DNA of 64,000 nt from Mycobacteroides salmoniphilum (GCF_004924335.1 NZ_CP024633.1:2914001-2978000), one strand, 5' to 3'. Positions 32,559 to 41,969 are shown, counted from the stretch's first letter. The notes: generated from the sequence alone by a model not told the origin. Translations and numbers: made by a program.

Positions 32559-32918
32559 ATGCGTGCGTGGGCGATCATTCCGGCGGTGGCGATGTTCGGC
32601 CTGGGAGTCGCGGCACCGGCCGACGCGGCCCCGGCCACAGTCAAGTACTCGTTGTCGGCCATCGGAATCGGCAATGCCGACTTCACCGTGTCCTACCAAG
32701 ACGGGAATCAGCTCCGGGAGGAGTCGGGACACACGTTCGCCGGGTATTACTGGGAGCGCACGGTGAAACTCACCGGAGCCCCGCCGGTACTTCGAGTGAC
32801 CGCGGCCGGACCTGCGAGTGTGTTCCGGATGTCCTGCCACATCACCGTCAATGACGGCATCCCCGTCACCAACGGACTGCTATTCCGCGCCGGGGACTAC
32901 TCCCCGCAGGACTGCTAG
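32559..32918 (+). CDS. Small exported beta-rich protein (MmpS-like fold possible)
   Basis: The 119-residue product has a cleavable signal ending near PADAAPA (about residue 22). The mature part contains [19 protein letters not shown] and [15 protein letters not shown], and a second Cys at the C-terminus that could pair with the first. The ITVNDG block and terminal Cys recall the extracytoplasmic domain of MmpS proteins, but there is no partner MmpL next to it. Start ATG 32559 is 52 bp from the divergent proS start. Its 3' end overlaps efpA's by 4 bp. Confidence 0.65.
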   Translation: MRAWAIIPAVAMFGLGVAAPADAAPATVKYSLSAIGIGNADFTVSYQDGNQLREESGHTFAGYYWERTVKLTGAPPVLRVTAAGPASVFRMSCHITVNDGIPVTNGLLFRAGDYSPQDC

Positions 32919-34441
32919 GCGGGCTGCTCTTCGTCCAGGCCCTGGTCGTGCGCGGACTGCGCCTTCTGCGCATGGGCGACGTCGGCAGCGCTGTAGCTGA
33001 TGAACAACGCTGCCACCCCTACCAGCACGGCCGTTCCGGCAATCCACAGCAGGCCGTACGTGTAGCCGTGGTCGAGGGCGTGCAGCTGCGCTTGGTTCAT
33101 GTTCTGCACCGGCCCCTTGGCGCCGCCCAGGTACAGCGTGCGCGAGGTGATGATCGCCTGGATGATCACCAGAACGATGGGGCCACCCAGGTTTTGCAGC
33201 ATGAGAGAGATGGCGGACAGCGGCCCGATGCGGTCGGCGTCCACACCGGTGATGGCCGACAAGATCACCGGCACCACGATGGTGCCGATCCCGAGTCCAC
33301 CGACGAAAATAAGCGTCGCGAAATCCGGGAAGTAATCGATGGCCCGGTCAACCGTCGAGCCGTACAACATCGCCGCGAACACCACGACACCGCCGCACAG
33401 GATCAGCACCCGAGGCGCCATGCGCGTGACGAGTTGCGAAGACAGCGCCAGGCCAATGCCCATGCCGACGACGAATGGAATGGCTGAGACTCCGGTTCGC
33501 AGCGGGCTGTATTTCATCAGGTCCTGCATGTACAGGCCGATGGTGATAGTCAGGGTGAAGAGCACCCCGCCGGCCATGAAAATCGCCGCGAAGGTGGCAA
33601 CCCGATTGCGGTCCTTGAACAGGCTAAGCGGCAACACCGGGTTCTCCGCGGTGCGTTCGACGAGCAGGAATGCGATCAGGAGCACGGCGGCGACGACCAG
33701 CGACACGATCGTGTAGGGGGAATCCCAGCCGCGGTCGGGACCCTGGGTGAAGCCGAACACCGCGGCGGTACAGCCGAGTGTGGCCAGCACCGATCCCGTG
33801 ACGTCCAGCTTCATCGGTTCACGTTCGGTCTCGGACAGTGACCGCACGGCGAGGTAGATCATCAGCGCACCGGCGGGCACATTGATAAGGAAGGCCAGAC
33901 GCCAGGACACCTCGGCCAGTGCACCGCCGACAATCAGTCCGGCGATGGAGCCCACGCCCGTCATGGCACCGAACACCGCGACGGCAGCGGTACGCAGCGG
34001 CCCCTTGGGGAAGGTGGTCGCCACCAATGCCAGCGCCGTGGGAGATGCGATGGCCGCACCGACACCCTGGATGAGACGGAAAACGGCCAGTCCGATGTCC
34101 TCCTGCGCGAGGCCCACCCCGATCGAAGCGAGAGTGAACAACGCGATGCCACCGATGAAGACCCGCTTACGGCCGAAGGTGTCACCGAGGCGTCCGCCGA
34201 GCAACATCAGCCCGCCGAAGGACAGCATGTACGCGGTGATGACCCAGCTTCGGGTGGCATCGTTGAGGTGCAGCTCGGCCTGAATCTTGGGCAGCGTGAC
34301 GACCGCGATGGTGCCGTCCATGGTTGCCAGGAACTGCATACCGGCGATCGCGATGACGGCGTACAGGTAGTGCCGGGACGGCAGAAGTTCTCGCGCCTTT
34401 TGAGTGAGCTGCTCGACGCTGAGGGCAGGCATGGAGGACAC
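32915..34441 (-). CDS. efpA: EfpA-type MFS drug exporter (14 TM)
   Basis: The 508-residue protein is a QacA/EmrB-type (DHA2) major facilitator with about 14 membrane segments. It has MDGTIAVVTLPKIQAEL (TM1, motif D1), GGRLGDTFGRKRVF (motif A) and GVGAAIASPTALAL (motif C). It matches M. tuberculosis EfpA (Rv2846c), an essential transporter linked to lipid and drug efflux and induced by isoniazid. Position between proS and cysG is conserved. An ATG three codons inside (34432) is an alternative start. Confidence 0.9.
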   Translation of the reverse strand: MSSMPALSVEQLTQKARELLPSRHYLYAVIAIAGMQFLATMDGTIAVVTLPKIQAELHLNDATRSWVITAYMLSFGGLMLLGGRLGDTFGRKRVFIGGIALFTLASIGVGLAQEDIGLAVFRLIQGVGAAIASPTALALVATTFPKGPLRTAAVAVFGAMTGVGSIAGLIVGGALAEVSWRLAFLINVPAGALMIYLAVRSLSETEREPMKLDVTGSVLATLGCTAAVFGFTQGPDRGWDSPYTIVSLVVAAVLLIAFLLVERTAENPVLPLSLFKDRNRVATFAAIFMAGGVLFTLTITIGLYMQDLMKYSPLRTGVSAIPFVVGMGIGLALSSQLVTRMAPRVLILCGGVVVFAAMLYGSTVDRAIDYFPDFATLIFVGGLGIGTIVVPVILSAITGVDADRIGPLSAISLMLQNLGGPIVLVIIQAIITSRTLYLGGAKGPVQNMNQAQLHALDHGYTYGLLWIAGTAVLVGVAALFISYSAADVAHAQKAQSAHDQGLDEEQPA

Positions 34442-34469
34442 CTTACCGTCCTCTTAACGTGCCCTTAGG

Positions 34470-35669
34470 TCACAAAGAGGCGCCGTACGCAGCAACGGGG
34501 CCAATGACGATGATTGCCGGCGGCCTAATACCCTGCGAGCGAATGCGCTCTGGCGCACTGGCAAGGTCCGCGCGCAGCACGCGTTGGTCATCAGTAGTGC
34601 CGTGTTGCACCACTAACACCGGGGTATCCGCAGGTCGGCCCCCATCGATGAGTACCTTCGCGAACTGCTCGATGCGCTCGACGGCCATCAGCAACACGAT
34701 GGTCCCCTTCAAGGCAGCAAGCGCATCCCAATTGACTAACGATTCCGGATGTCCCGGAGCGACGTGTCCGCTGACCACCACGAACTCGTGGTTGACCGCA
34801 CGATGGGTGACGGGCACCCCGGCCGCCGCGGGAACGGAGATTGCGCTGGTCACACCCGGTACGACGGTCACCGGGACACCGGCCTCGGCGCAGGCCAGCA
34901 CCTCCTCGTAGCCGCGGGCGAAGACGAACGGGTCCCCGCCCTTGAGACGGACGACGAACTTGCCTTCCTGTGCCCGTTCAATGAGCACCCGGTTGATCTC
35001 CTGCTGGGCCATCGCGCGGCCGTAGGGGATCTTCGCGGCGTCGATGACCTCGACGTGGGGGCCCAGATCGGCGAGAAGTTCGGCGGGGGCAAGCCGGTCG
35101 GCGACAACCACATCGGCCTGAGCCAGGAGCCTGCGTCCGCGGACGGTAATGAGATCAGGATCACCGGGTCCCCCGCCGACGAGTGCCACGCCCTCTGGCC
35201 GTGTTTCGGCGATTTCGGTGATGAGCCCGCGCTGCAGCGCCTCGTGGATGGCCGAACGCAGGGCGGCTGACCGCCTGTGCTGACCACCGGTCAAGACACC
35301 GACCGCGATGCCGTCGTGATTAAAGGACGCCGGGGTGACGGCGGTGCCGTCCCGGGCGGAATCGGCCCGGACACAGAAGATGTGACGTCGGTCCGCTTCG
35401 GACACCACCGCGGCATTGACAGCCGGGTCGTCGGTGCAGGCAATGGCGTACCAAGCCCCATCGAGATCGCCGTCTTGATACGGCCTGAGGTTGAGGGTGA
35501 TCGAGGCCATACCTTCGACAGCCGGGGTGGCGCTGGGGGCGATCACGTGGACATCGGCGCCGCTGGCGATCAGCAGCCCGAGACGCCGCTGCGCCACCGA
35601 TCCGGCGCCGACAACTACGACCTTGCGTCCGGTGAGGCGCAGGCCCACGAGGTAGGCGTCATGAGTCAC
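34470..35669 (-). CDS. cysG: Siroheme synthase CysG (dehydrogenase/methyltransferase fusion)
   Basis: The 399-residue fusion has an N-terminal precorrin-2 dehydrogenase/ferrochelatase domain (VVVVGAGSVAQRRLGLL) and a C-terminal uroporphyrinogen III methyltransferase domain (VGGGPGDPDLITVRGRRLL, RLKGGDPFVFARG, PGVTSAISVPAAAGVPVTHR). It makes siroheme for sulfite/nitrite reductase. Orthologue of Rv2847c. In M. tuberculosis cobB follows directly; here about 26 kb of accessory DNA intervenes. Confidence 0.95.
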   Translation of the reverse strand: MTHDAYLVGLRLTGRKVVVVGAGSVAQRRLGLLIASGADVHVIAPSATPAVEGMASITLNLRPYQDGDLDGAWYAIACTDDPAVNAAVVSEADRRHIFCVRADSARDGTAVTPASFNHDGIAVGVLTGGQHRRSAALRSAIHEALQRGLITEIAETRPEGVALVGGGPGDPDLITVRGRRLLAQADVVVADRLAPAELLADLGPHVEVIDAAKIPYGRAMAQQEINRVLIERAQEGKFVVRLKGGDPFVFARGYEEVLACAEAGVPVTVVPGVTSAISVPAAAGVPVTHRAVNHEFVVVSGHVAPGHPESLVNWDALAALKGTIVLLMAVERIEQFAKVLIDGGRPADTPVLVVQHGTTDDQRVLRADLASAPERIRSQGIRPPAIIVIGPVAAYGASL

Positions 35670-35730
35670 CGCGCGAGTTTACGTGGACGTGGATCACGGG
35701 GCTGGGCTAGCCATGCTCTAATCGGTCCCA

Positions 35731-37713
35731 GTGCAACCGAATCGTATGCAACCAGCAGAGTTGGCTCAGGCCGCGATGACTGCTGCCCTCATGGGCGCGA
35801 TCGCTGTGGTCTCCATCGTGCTGCCGGGCGCCGTGGTGTTCGCCTGGCTAGGGGCCGTCCCGATGGGAGTGCTCTGTTACCGGCATCGCATCCGGGTGGC
35901 GTTGGCCGCATGTGTCGCCGCCGGCCTCATCAGCTTCCTGATCGCGGGATTCGGCGGGCTGGTTTCGGCTCTGACGTGCGCGTACATGGGTGCGATCGCC
36001 GGCCAGGTGAGGCGCCGAAATCGCGGCGCGGCAACAATGTTGGCCGTCGCGGCACTGTGGGGCGTGCTGGTCTCCTCCTTCTGCGTCGGCGTGTTCGCAG
36101 CCTTGAGCAATCTGCGTGAGGTTGTTCTGGGTGCGGTGGCCGCCAATGTTGGCGGGTTCGCCACGCTGTTGAGTGGCGTGCCGCTTCTCGGCCGCGCCGC
36201 GACGGGGTTGGATCATGCCGTGCAGGGTTGGATCGTGCACTGGCCCTGGTTTTTTGGGGTATCGGTATGGCTCATCGTCATCTTCGGAACGTCATTCGGA
36301 TGGCGGGTCCTGACGCCGGTCCTACGACGGCTGGAGGAAGTCACCGACCTCGCGTCGGTGGGCACGCTGCCCGCTTCGCACGAGGACGTTCCGCCCGGCC
36401 CGCTGCCGACCGTGCTCACCGACGCCGGCTATCGATACGCCGGTGCCGACCGGGATGCGCTGGCCCCGGTGACCATGAGCGTCGACGTCGGGGAACACAT
36501 CGCGGTGACCGGCGCCAACGGCTCCGGCAAGTCCACCCTGATGCGCATCTTGGCGGGCGTCACACCCACGACCGGGACCATCGAACGCCCCGCCGGAGTG
36601 GGTCTGGGCCAGGTGGGCGGGACCGCGTTGGTCCTACAGCACCCGGAGAGCCAGGTGCTGGGACTACGTGTGGGCGACGACATCGTGTGGGGGCTGCCGC
36701 ATGACCGCGAGATCGACATCGAAAGCCTGCTCGGTGAGGTGGGTCTGAGCGGGATGAGCGATCGGGACACCGCAGGTCTCTCGGGTGGAGAGCTCCAGCG
36801 CCTCGCGGTCGCCTCCGCACTCGCCCGGGAACCCGCTCTCCTGATCGCCGATGAGGTGACCACCATGGTCGACGACGCCGGCAGGCAAACACTCATCAAC
36901 GTGCTCGACGGACTCACCGCCCACCACAGTCTGGGGCTCGTGCACATCACGCATTACCCGCAGGAGGCGAATGCCGCCGATCGGGTGGTGTCACTTGGCG
37001 GCAGGGGCACCGCGGGTGCCCGTGAACCTGCGGAACGCCCATCCTCCATCGAATCCATCAGTGGTGAAACGATTCTCGACGTACGGGGAGTCTCTTTCGA
37101 CTACGCGGTCGGGACCCCATGGTCACAATCCGTCCTGCGAGACATCTCTTTTCAGGTTCGTTCCGGCGACGGGATACTGCTCTGTGGCGGCAACGGCTCC
37201 GGCAAGTCCACCCTGGCCTGGATCATGGCGGGCCTGCTGGATCCCTCGGCGGGGCAATGCCTGCTCGATGGCCGTCCCGCCGCGGAACAGGTTGGTGCGG
37301 TGGCGTTGTGCTTCCAGGCCGCCAGACTGCAACTGCTGCGCGGGCACGCCGGTGCGGCGGTGGCTGCACTGGCCGGGTACTCGGCCTCCGACACCGACAG
37401 CATCGCTCGCGCCTTGGCCTCGGTCAGCCTGGATCCGAATATCGCCGGGGTGCTTATCGATCGCCTCAGCGGTGGCCAGCTGCGACGAGTCGCCCTGGCC
37501 GGGCTGCTGGCCCGCTCGCCACGCCTGCTGATTCTCGACGAGCCATTGGCGGGTCTGGATGTCGACGCACAGGCCGATCTCATAGATCTGTTGGTGCGCA
37601 TCCGCAACCAGGGGCAGGCCGTCATCGTGATATCCCACGACACCGACAGTCTGTCCCCTCTGTGTCCTCGCACCATTCGTCTCGAACAAGGTGAGTTGGT
37701 GACCGTCGGATGA
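35731..37713 (+). CDS. ECF-type ABC importer: substrate-binding membrane domain fused to two ATPases
   Basis: This 660-residue single chain has about six N-terminal membrane helices (residues 12-190; S-component-like), then two ABC ATPase domains with Walker A GANGSGKST (about 260) and GGNGSGKST (about 487) and signatures LSGGELQRLA and LSGGQLRRVA. It resembles M. tuberculosis Rv2326c. With the T protein in the next gene it forms a complete energy-coupling-factor importer for a vitamin or metal. Placement between siroheme and cobalamin genes hints at a corrin or cobalt/nickel substrate but this is not shown. GTG start at 35731; ATG at 35746 possible. Confidence 0.88.
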   Translation: MQPNRMQPAELAQAAMTAALMGAIAVVSIVLPGAVVFAWLGAVPMGVLCYRHRIRVALAACVAAGLISFLIAGFGGLVSALTCAYMGAIAGQVRRRNRGAATMLAVAALWGVLVSSFCVGVFAALSNLREVVLGAVAANVGGFATLLSGVPLLGRAATGLDHAVQGWIVHWPWFFGVSVWLIVIFGTSFGWRVLTPVLRRLEEVTDLASVGTLPASHEDVPPGPLPTVLTDAGYRYAGADRDALAPVTMSVDVGEHIAVTGANGSGKSTLMRILAGVTPTTGTIERPAGVGLGQVGGTALVLQHPESQVLGLRVGDDIVWGLPHDREIDIESLLGEVGLSGMSDRDTAGLSGGELQRLAVASALAREPALLIADEVTTMVDDAGRQTLINVLDGLTAHHSLGLVHITHYPQEANAADRVVSLGGRGTAGAREPAERPSSIESISGETILDVRGVSFDYAVGTPWSQSVLRDISFQVRSGDGILLCGGNGSGKSTLAWIMAGLLDPSAGQCLLDGRPAAEQVGAVALCFQAARLQLLRGHAGAAVAALAGYSASDTDSIARALASVSLDPNIAGVLIDRLSGGQLRRVALAGLLARSPRLLILDEPLAGLDVDAQADLIDLLVRIRNQGQAVIVISHDTDSLSPLCPRTIRLEQGELVTVG

Positions 37714-38486
37714 GCCAGCGACGCCCGTTGATGCTGATGCGGCCGGTGCCCGGACCGTCTCCCGTCCACGCGTTGTGGGCGGGAACCAAACTCATTGCCG
37801 TGTTGGCGATATCGGTACTACTGACCGTCATGCCGTCCTGGACGGCGATCGGGCTTGTCGCCCTGCTCATTCTCGTCACCGCCGGGCTGGCCAGGATCTC
37901 TCCCACCTGCATCCCATCGGTTCCGCGGTGGGTCTTGCTGCTCGTCGTGGCGGGCAGCTTGTTCACGATCGTCAACGGGGGCGCTCCCGAGCTGAGGCTC
38001 GGACCGGCCACTATCGGGGTCGGCGGATTCCTGGATTTTCTGCGTGTCACGTCGCTGGGTCTAGTTCTGATCGGCCTAGGAGCGGTCATCTCGTGGACCA
38101 CCCAAGTCGCCGATATCGCCCCGGCAGTAGCGCTCTTGTGTCGGCCGCTGCGCATCCTGCGCGTGCCTGTCGACGATTGGGCGGTCACCATTTCCCTGGC
38201 ATTCCGGATGTTCCCCATGCTGTCCGAGGAGTTCCGGCTGTTAGCGGCCGCCCGCAGACTGCAGCCGCCACAACCGGAGAAGCCCTCGCGGCGTGCGGAA
38301 GTCATTGATCTGTGCACCGCAGCGATGGTCGTCTCACTTCGTCGGGCCACCGAGATGGGCGACGCCATCACGGCACGGGGCGGCGCGGGACGAATCTCGG
38401 CCCACCCGATCTATCCGGGATGGCGGGATGTTCTTGCCGCGGCGGTGCTTGTCGGGGTCTTCGTACTCGCGTTGATGCTGAGCTGA
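37710..38486 (+). CDS. ECF transporter T component
   Basis: The 258-residue membrane protein is an EcfT/CbiQ-type T component with around five hydrophobic segments. Its conserved cytosolic coupling motifs are visible near the C-terminal half: AARRLQ and ARGGAGRI (A-R-G type signatures that contact the ATPases). It overlaps the S-A-A' fusion by 4 bp (ATGA), so the two-gene operon encodes a whole ECF importer. Similar to M. tuberculosis Rv2325c. Confidence 0.87.
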   Translation: MSQRRPLMLMRPVPGPSPVHALWAGTKLIAVLAISVLLTVMPSWTAIGLVALLILVTAGLARISPTCIPSVPRWVLLLVVAGSLFTIVNGGAPELRLGPATIGVGGFLDFLRVTSLGLVLIGLGAVISWTTQVADIAPAVALLCRPLRILRVPVDDWAVTISLAFRMFPMLSEEFRLLAAARRLQPPQPEKPSRRAEVIDLCTAAMVVSLRRATEMGDAITARGGAGRISAHPIYPGWRDVLAAAVLVGVFVLALMLS

Positions 38487-38491
38487 ACATG

Positions 38492-38508
38492 GGGTCGAAA
38501 ACCCTTTT
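38492..38508 (+). terminator. Mini-hairpin with T-tract after the ECF operon
   Basis: GGGT and ACCC form a 4 bp stem around CGAAA, followed directly by TTTT, 6 bp after the T-component stop. The stem is short, so the terminator would be weak. Confidence 0.35.
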
Positions 38509-38569
38509 GTCACAGTAGTTTCTAGTGTCGCATCGGGTGCGGCTACGTGTCGGTGGGCACGGTTAGTAT

Positions 38570-38585
38570 TCGAACATGAGTTCGA
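38570..38585 (+). promoter_or_regulatory. SOS box (LexA site) on the 13E12 gene start
   Basis: TCGAAC-ATGA-GTTCGA is a perfect match to the mycobacterial SOS box TCGAAC-N4-GTTCGA. The spacer contains the ATG start of the 13E12 gene. TAGTAT at 38564-38569 lies 6 bases before the ATG and could be a -10 for a leaderless mRNA. LexA bound here would block both initiation and early elongation. LexA control of 13E12 family genes is known in M. tuberculosis. Confidence 0.9.
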
Positions 38586-39961
38586 TCGCAGCGTTGGAGG
38601 CGGCGGTTGATGCCTTCTGCGTTGAGTCGGTTCATAAGCTGACTGCCGCTGATGCGTTGACGGTGCTGGCCCGTGTGGAGGTGGTGCAGCGTCGGTTGTC
38701 CGCCCATGGGTTGGGGCTGGTGCCGAGGGTGACGTCGCAGGCCTCGCCGGTCGAGCTCGGTGGCACTTCTTATGCGGATGTGATTGCGCGGCGGTTGCAT
38801 ATCGGTAAGGGTGCGGCCCGGCGCCGGATCGCCGATGCCGAGCAGTTGGCGCCGCGGCGGGCGTTGACCGGCGAAGTGCTGGCACCGCAGCTGCCAAATG
38901 TCGCCGCCGCGCTATCTCGCGGCGATGTCGGGGACGAGCATGTGCGGATCATCCGGCAGTTCTTTGATCGACTACCGGTGGTGGTGGATGCACCGACCCG
39001 CCAAGCCGCCGAACAACAACTAGCCCAGATGGCCGTCCGGTTTGGGCCCGAGGCACTGCGTATCGGTGCCGACCGCATGATGGCCCTGTTGAACCCGGAT
39101 GGTGAGTTCGCCGATGTGGATCGGGCACGGCGGCGCGGAGTCACGATCGGGCAGCAGGGCTTTGACGGCATGTCACCCATCACGGGATTGTTGGATCCGG
39201 AGACGCGCGCCTATCTGGATGCAGTATTCGCCAAACTAGCCGCACCCGGCATGTGCAACCCTGCCGATCAATCACCGATGCTCCACGGGGGGCCCGACCC
39301 GGAAGCCGCCGAACACGACCACCGCTCGGGTGCCCAACGCCACCATGACGCGCTGCGCACCTGCCTGCGATCGACTCTGGCCTCCGGTGATCTGGGTTCG
39401 CACCATGGACTGCCGGTCACCGTCGTGGTCACCACCACCCTGGCCGAGCTCGAACACGCCGCCGGCATAGCGGTCACCGGCGCCGGCACCAGGCTGCCCC
39501 TGCGTGATGTGATCCGCATGGCCACCCACGCCCACCACTACCTGACGATTTTCGATGATGACGGCCGACCGCTGTATCTGGGACGTTCTAAACGCATCGC
39601 CACCACCGATCAGCGGATTGTGCTGCACGCCCAAGACCGCGGCTGCACCCACCCCGACTGCCACGTGCCCGGATACCTGTGCGAAGTCCACCACATCACC
39701 GAATGGGCCGATGGTGGCCCCACCGACATCGACAACCTCACCTTCGCCTGCGGCCCCCACCACCGCCTCCTCAACCACGGCTGGACCACCCAAAAACACC
39801 AAGACGGCACCACCGAATGGATACCCCCACCACAGCTATTAGCAGTTGCGGCGTTACGCGCGAAGAATGCCGATCGCTCCCAGCGTGAGGATGATCAGAC
39901 CGAGGAATGCCACAATCGCGGCGACGTCGATCCGTCGACGCGTCCGGATCCAGGTGTGTAG
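38576..39961 (+). CDS. 13E12-repeat family HNH endonuclease-like protein (DUF222), altered C-terminus
   Basis: The 461-residue protein has the N-terminal DUF222 region (RLSAHGLGLVPRV, GKGAARRRIADAEQLAPRRAL) and a C-terminal HNH domain (CTHPDCHVPGYLCEVHHITEWADGG then NLTFACGPHHRLLNHGW), the layout of mycobacterial REP13E12 proteins. After WIPPPQL the usual short family tail is absent; instead 38 unrelated residues run on and overlap the opposing gap gene by 108 bp. This suggests loss of the natural 3' end. Its start codon sits in a perfect SOS box, so it should be induced by DNA damage. Confidence 0.88.
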   Translation: MSSIAALEAAVDAFCVESVHKLTAADALTVLARVEVVQRRLSAHGLGLVPRVTSQASPVELGGTSYADVIARRLHIGKGAARRRIADAEQLAPRRALTGEVLAPQLPNVAAALSRGDVGDEHVRIIRQFFDRLPVVVDAPTRQAAEQQLAQMAVRFGPEALRIGADRMMALLNPDGEFADVDRARRRGVTIGQQGFDGMSPITGLLDPETRAYLDAVFAKLAAPGMCNPADQSPMLHGGPDPEAAEHDHRSGAQRHHDALRTCLRSTLASGDLGSHHGLPVTVVVTTTLAELEHAAGIAVTGAGTRLPLRDVIRMATHAHHYLTIFDDDGRPLYLGRSKRIATTDQRIVLHAQDRGCTHPDCHVPGYLCEVHHITEWADGGPTDIDNLTFACGPHHRLLNHGWTTQKHQDGTTEWIPPPQLLAVAALRAKNADRSQREDDQTEECHNRGDVDPSTRPDPGV

Positions 39962-40540
39962 CGCCGACACCATCTCGTAAGTCCGCGCCGGCATGGCCGC
40001 ATAACTCAGCAGCGGCAGCGCGACCATCGAGAAGGCCACCGCGTTGAAGAAGAGCAGCGCCATGGACTGTACGGGCTGCGTGGCACCCGAAGCATGGATG
40101 AGCGCGATCACCGCCAGAAAGTCCGCCGACGGCAAGGCAATTCCCAATCCACTGACCCCGGCCACCCACAACGAATTGTTCCGCAAGAAACCGCGGACTC
40201 GCGTCGTCAGCTTTTCCGCCAGGCCCGACCGCGGTGCACGTGGCGCCGCGGCAGGCCGACGGATCGACGCCGTAATGGCCAACACCGCCGCCACCAACAA
40301 CGCGAGCACACCAAGCCCGACTTGGATGTAAGGCCCGGACACGTCCGCGTTCCCCATCGGGGACACCCGCAGGACAAACAGCAATGTGAGGCCCAGACTT
40401 AACCCCATCACAAAGGCACCGCAGAGGAAGACGAACAGCTGTAACAGCGGTCTCGGCCTGTTCAGCATCACGACCGTCAATCCCAGCCGGGTCGGTTCAA
40501 CGCTCACTCCAAGTGCCATCAACAAAACGATGGTCCACAT
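39854..40540 (-). CDS. Gap/Sap-like lipid-addressing membrane protein
   Basis: The 228-residue protein has about six membrane helices and matches the Gap (GPL-addressing)/Sap (sulfolipid-1-addressing) family: N-terminal LLMALGVSVEPTRLGLTVVMLNRPRPLLQL, and mid-protein LWVAGVSGLGIALPSADFLAVIALI. These small proteins help move complex lipids to the cell surface and lie beside PKS/MmpL loci. It starts 2 bp after the papA gene stop, so the PKS-papA-gap unit is one operon. Its 3' end overlaps the 13E12 gene on the other strand. Confidence 0.85.
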   Translation of the reverse strand: MWTIVLLMALGVSVEPTRLGLTVVMLNRPRPLLQLFVFLCGAFVMGLSLGLTLLFVLRVSPMGNADVSGPYIQVGLGVLALLVAAVLAITASIRRPAAAPRAPRSGLAEKLTTRVRGFLRNNSLWVAGVSGLGIALPSADFLAVIALIHASGATQPVQSMALLFFNAVAFSMVALPLLSYAAMPARTYEMVSALHTWIRTRRRIDVAAIVAFLGLIILTLGAIGILRA

Positions 40541-40542
40541 GA

Positions 40543-41958
40543 CTACCGCGCGGGCACAACGTCATTCTGCTGGCAGACCCGCGTGAATATGGACTTCACG
40601 AGATCCACGTAGCGGGTGATCGATTCCCGGGCGATGGGGTTTTCCGGGTACGCGATCATCAGCGTCGTCTCCGTCGGGAACCGCGAGATAAAGATCGTCA
40701 GCTGGTACACCGACTTGCTCTCCGCATAGAGCCCGATGGGATTGCTGACCAGCAGCGGGTTAGTGAACAACTGCGAAAGTGGCGGAGCGCCACCGTCAAA
40801 GAAGTTGATCATCGGGTGATACGGCCGCGGCCAGTTCAGCTCCGGCACCAATTCCAGCACCCGGTAGAACGGCACATTCACCAGCTGCCTGCCGCGGTCA
40901 AAGGATTCCTGTGCCGCCACGGCGGCAGCACCGAAACTCCCGTCAACGGGCACCGATATCGGGACGAGCCCCGTGAACCATCCCGTCGTGAACATATCGG
41001 CTTCCGCTCGGGCATCACTCGGCGTAATCCCGTAATACGTATCGGTACCGGTTAATTCACGCTCGGCGAATCCGAGCGCCGCCATCACACCACCGATGAA
41101 CCGGGCACCCGCATCCACACAGATTGACTCGAACGTCAGTGCCTGCTGCTCATCCAACAGCTGTTCGGTGATGATCGAAGTCCCGGATGGCACCGAGTGA
41201 TCCCCCAGTGGCAAAGGGAAATCCGGGAGACTGCCACGGTTGTTCTCGGCGAACCGAACCCAATCGCGCACGGGCTCCGAGTCGGGGGTCAATCCGGACA
41301 GGAATTCGTGCTGGCGGATGCAGTAATCGTCATAGCTGCCCGCGGGGGGAAGCTCGATGGGGGCACCGCCCTGGACCAGCGCCTTGTATCCCATCAGGAT
41401 CTCCATGATCAGCAGACGTGCGAAGGTCGCGTCCAGGTGCAGATGGTCGACGCTGAAATAGAAGGTGAAATGGCCTGAGCTCTGGACGATTCCGAAACGG
41501 AAGCAGTCCCACCGGAACGGGTCCGGGGTCTCCGAGACCACCAGCTCCCGCACCTCGTCGGAGGTCATCTCGCCCAGTTTGACCTGAACGAACTCCACGT
41601 CTGCCGGATCGGCAATCGTGCGCCGGACAATGTTCTGCTCGTCGTCGAGCGAGAACCAGCTCCGGTACGTATCGTGCCGCCGCAGGTGGGCGTTGATCAC
41701 ATGGCCCATCGCGCGCTTGTCACACCGGCCCGGCATATCCAGCGTGAAAACGAGCACCCGTGAGAAATCGAGTCCCTTCGCCGCCTGCCGCAGATACGTG
41801 CGCAAATGCTGCACCTGCATGAAGCTCGGCGGTATCTCGCTGACCGGCGCTTCGAGTGCCTTCGCGTACGACGCCGGCGAGGGCTGCCAGGTAATCACTG
41901 ATCCTGAGGAGGGCTCCCACTTGTCGGTCAGCGACACCGTTACTGGTCCACCACGCAT
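40543..41958 (-). CDS. PapA-type polyketide-associated acyltransferase
   Basis: The 471-residue condensation-superfamily acyltransferase has the active-site HxxxD as His172/Asp176 in FSVDHLHLDATF, with Asp in place of the first His of HHxxxDG. The C-terminal NRPS motif DFGWG is absent, as in PapA proteins. These transfer PKS-made acyl chains to trehalose or other acceptors. Start ATG 41958 follows AGGGGA with a 7-base spacer, 11 bp after the PKS stop; upstream in-frame sequence lies in the PKS. The acceptor is unknown. Confidence 0.88.
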   Translation of the reverse strand: MRGGPVTVSLTDKWEPSSGSVITWQPSPASYAKALEAPVSEIPPSFMQVQHLRTYLRQAAKGLDFSRVLVFTLDMPGRCDKRAMGHVINAHLRRHDTYRSWFSLDDEQNIVRRTIADPADVEFVQVKLGEMTSDEVRELVVSETPDPFRWDCFRFGIVQSSGHFTFYFSVDHLHLDATFARLLIMEILMGYKALVQGGAPIELPPAGSYDDYCIRQHEFLSGLTPDSEPVRDWVRFAENNRGSLPDFPLPLGDHSVPSGTSIITEQLLDEQQALTFESICVDAGARFIGGVMAALGFAERELTGTDTYYGITPSDARAEADMFTTGWFTGLVPISVPVDGSFGAAAVAAQESFDRGRQLVNVPFYRVLELVPELNWPRPYHPMINFFDGGAPPLSQLFTNPLLVSNPIGLYAESKSVYQLTIFISRFPTETTLMIAYPENPIARESITRYVDLVKSIFTRVCQQNDVVPAR

Positions 41959-41969
41959 TTTCAATCCCC

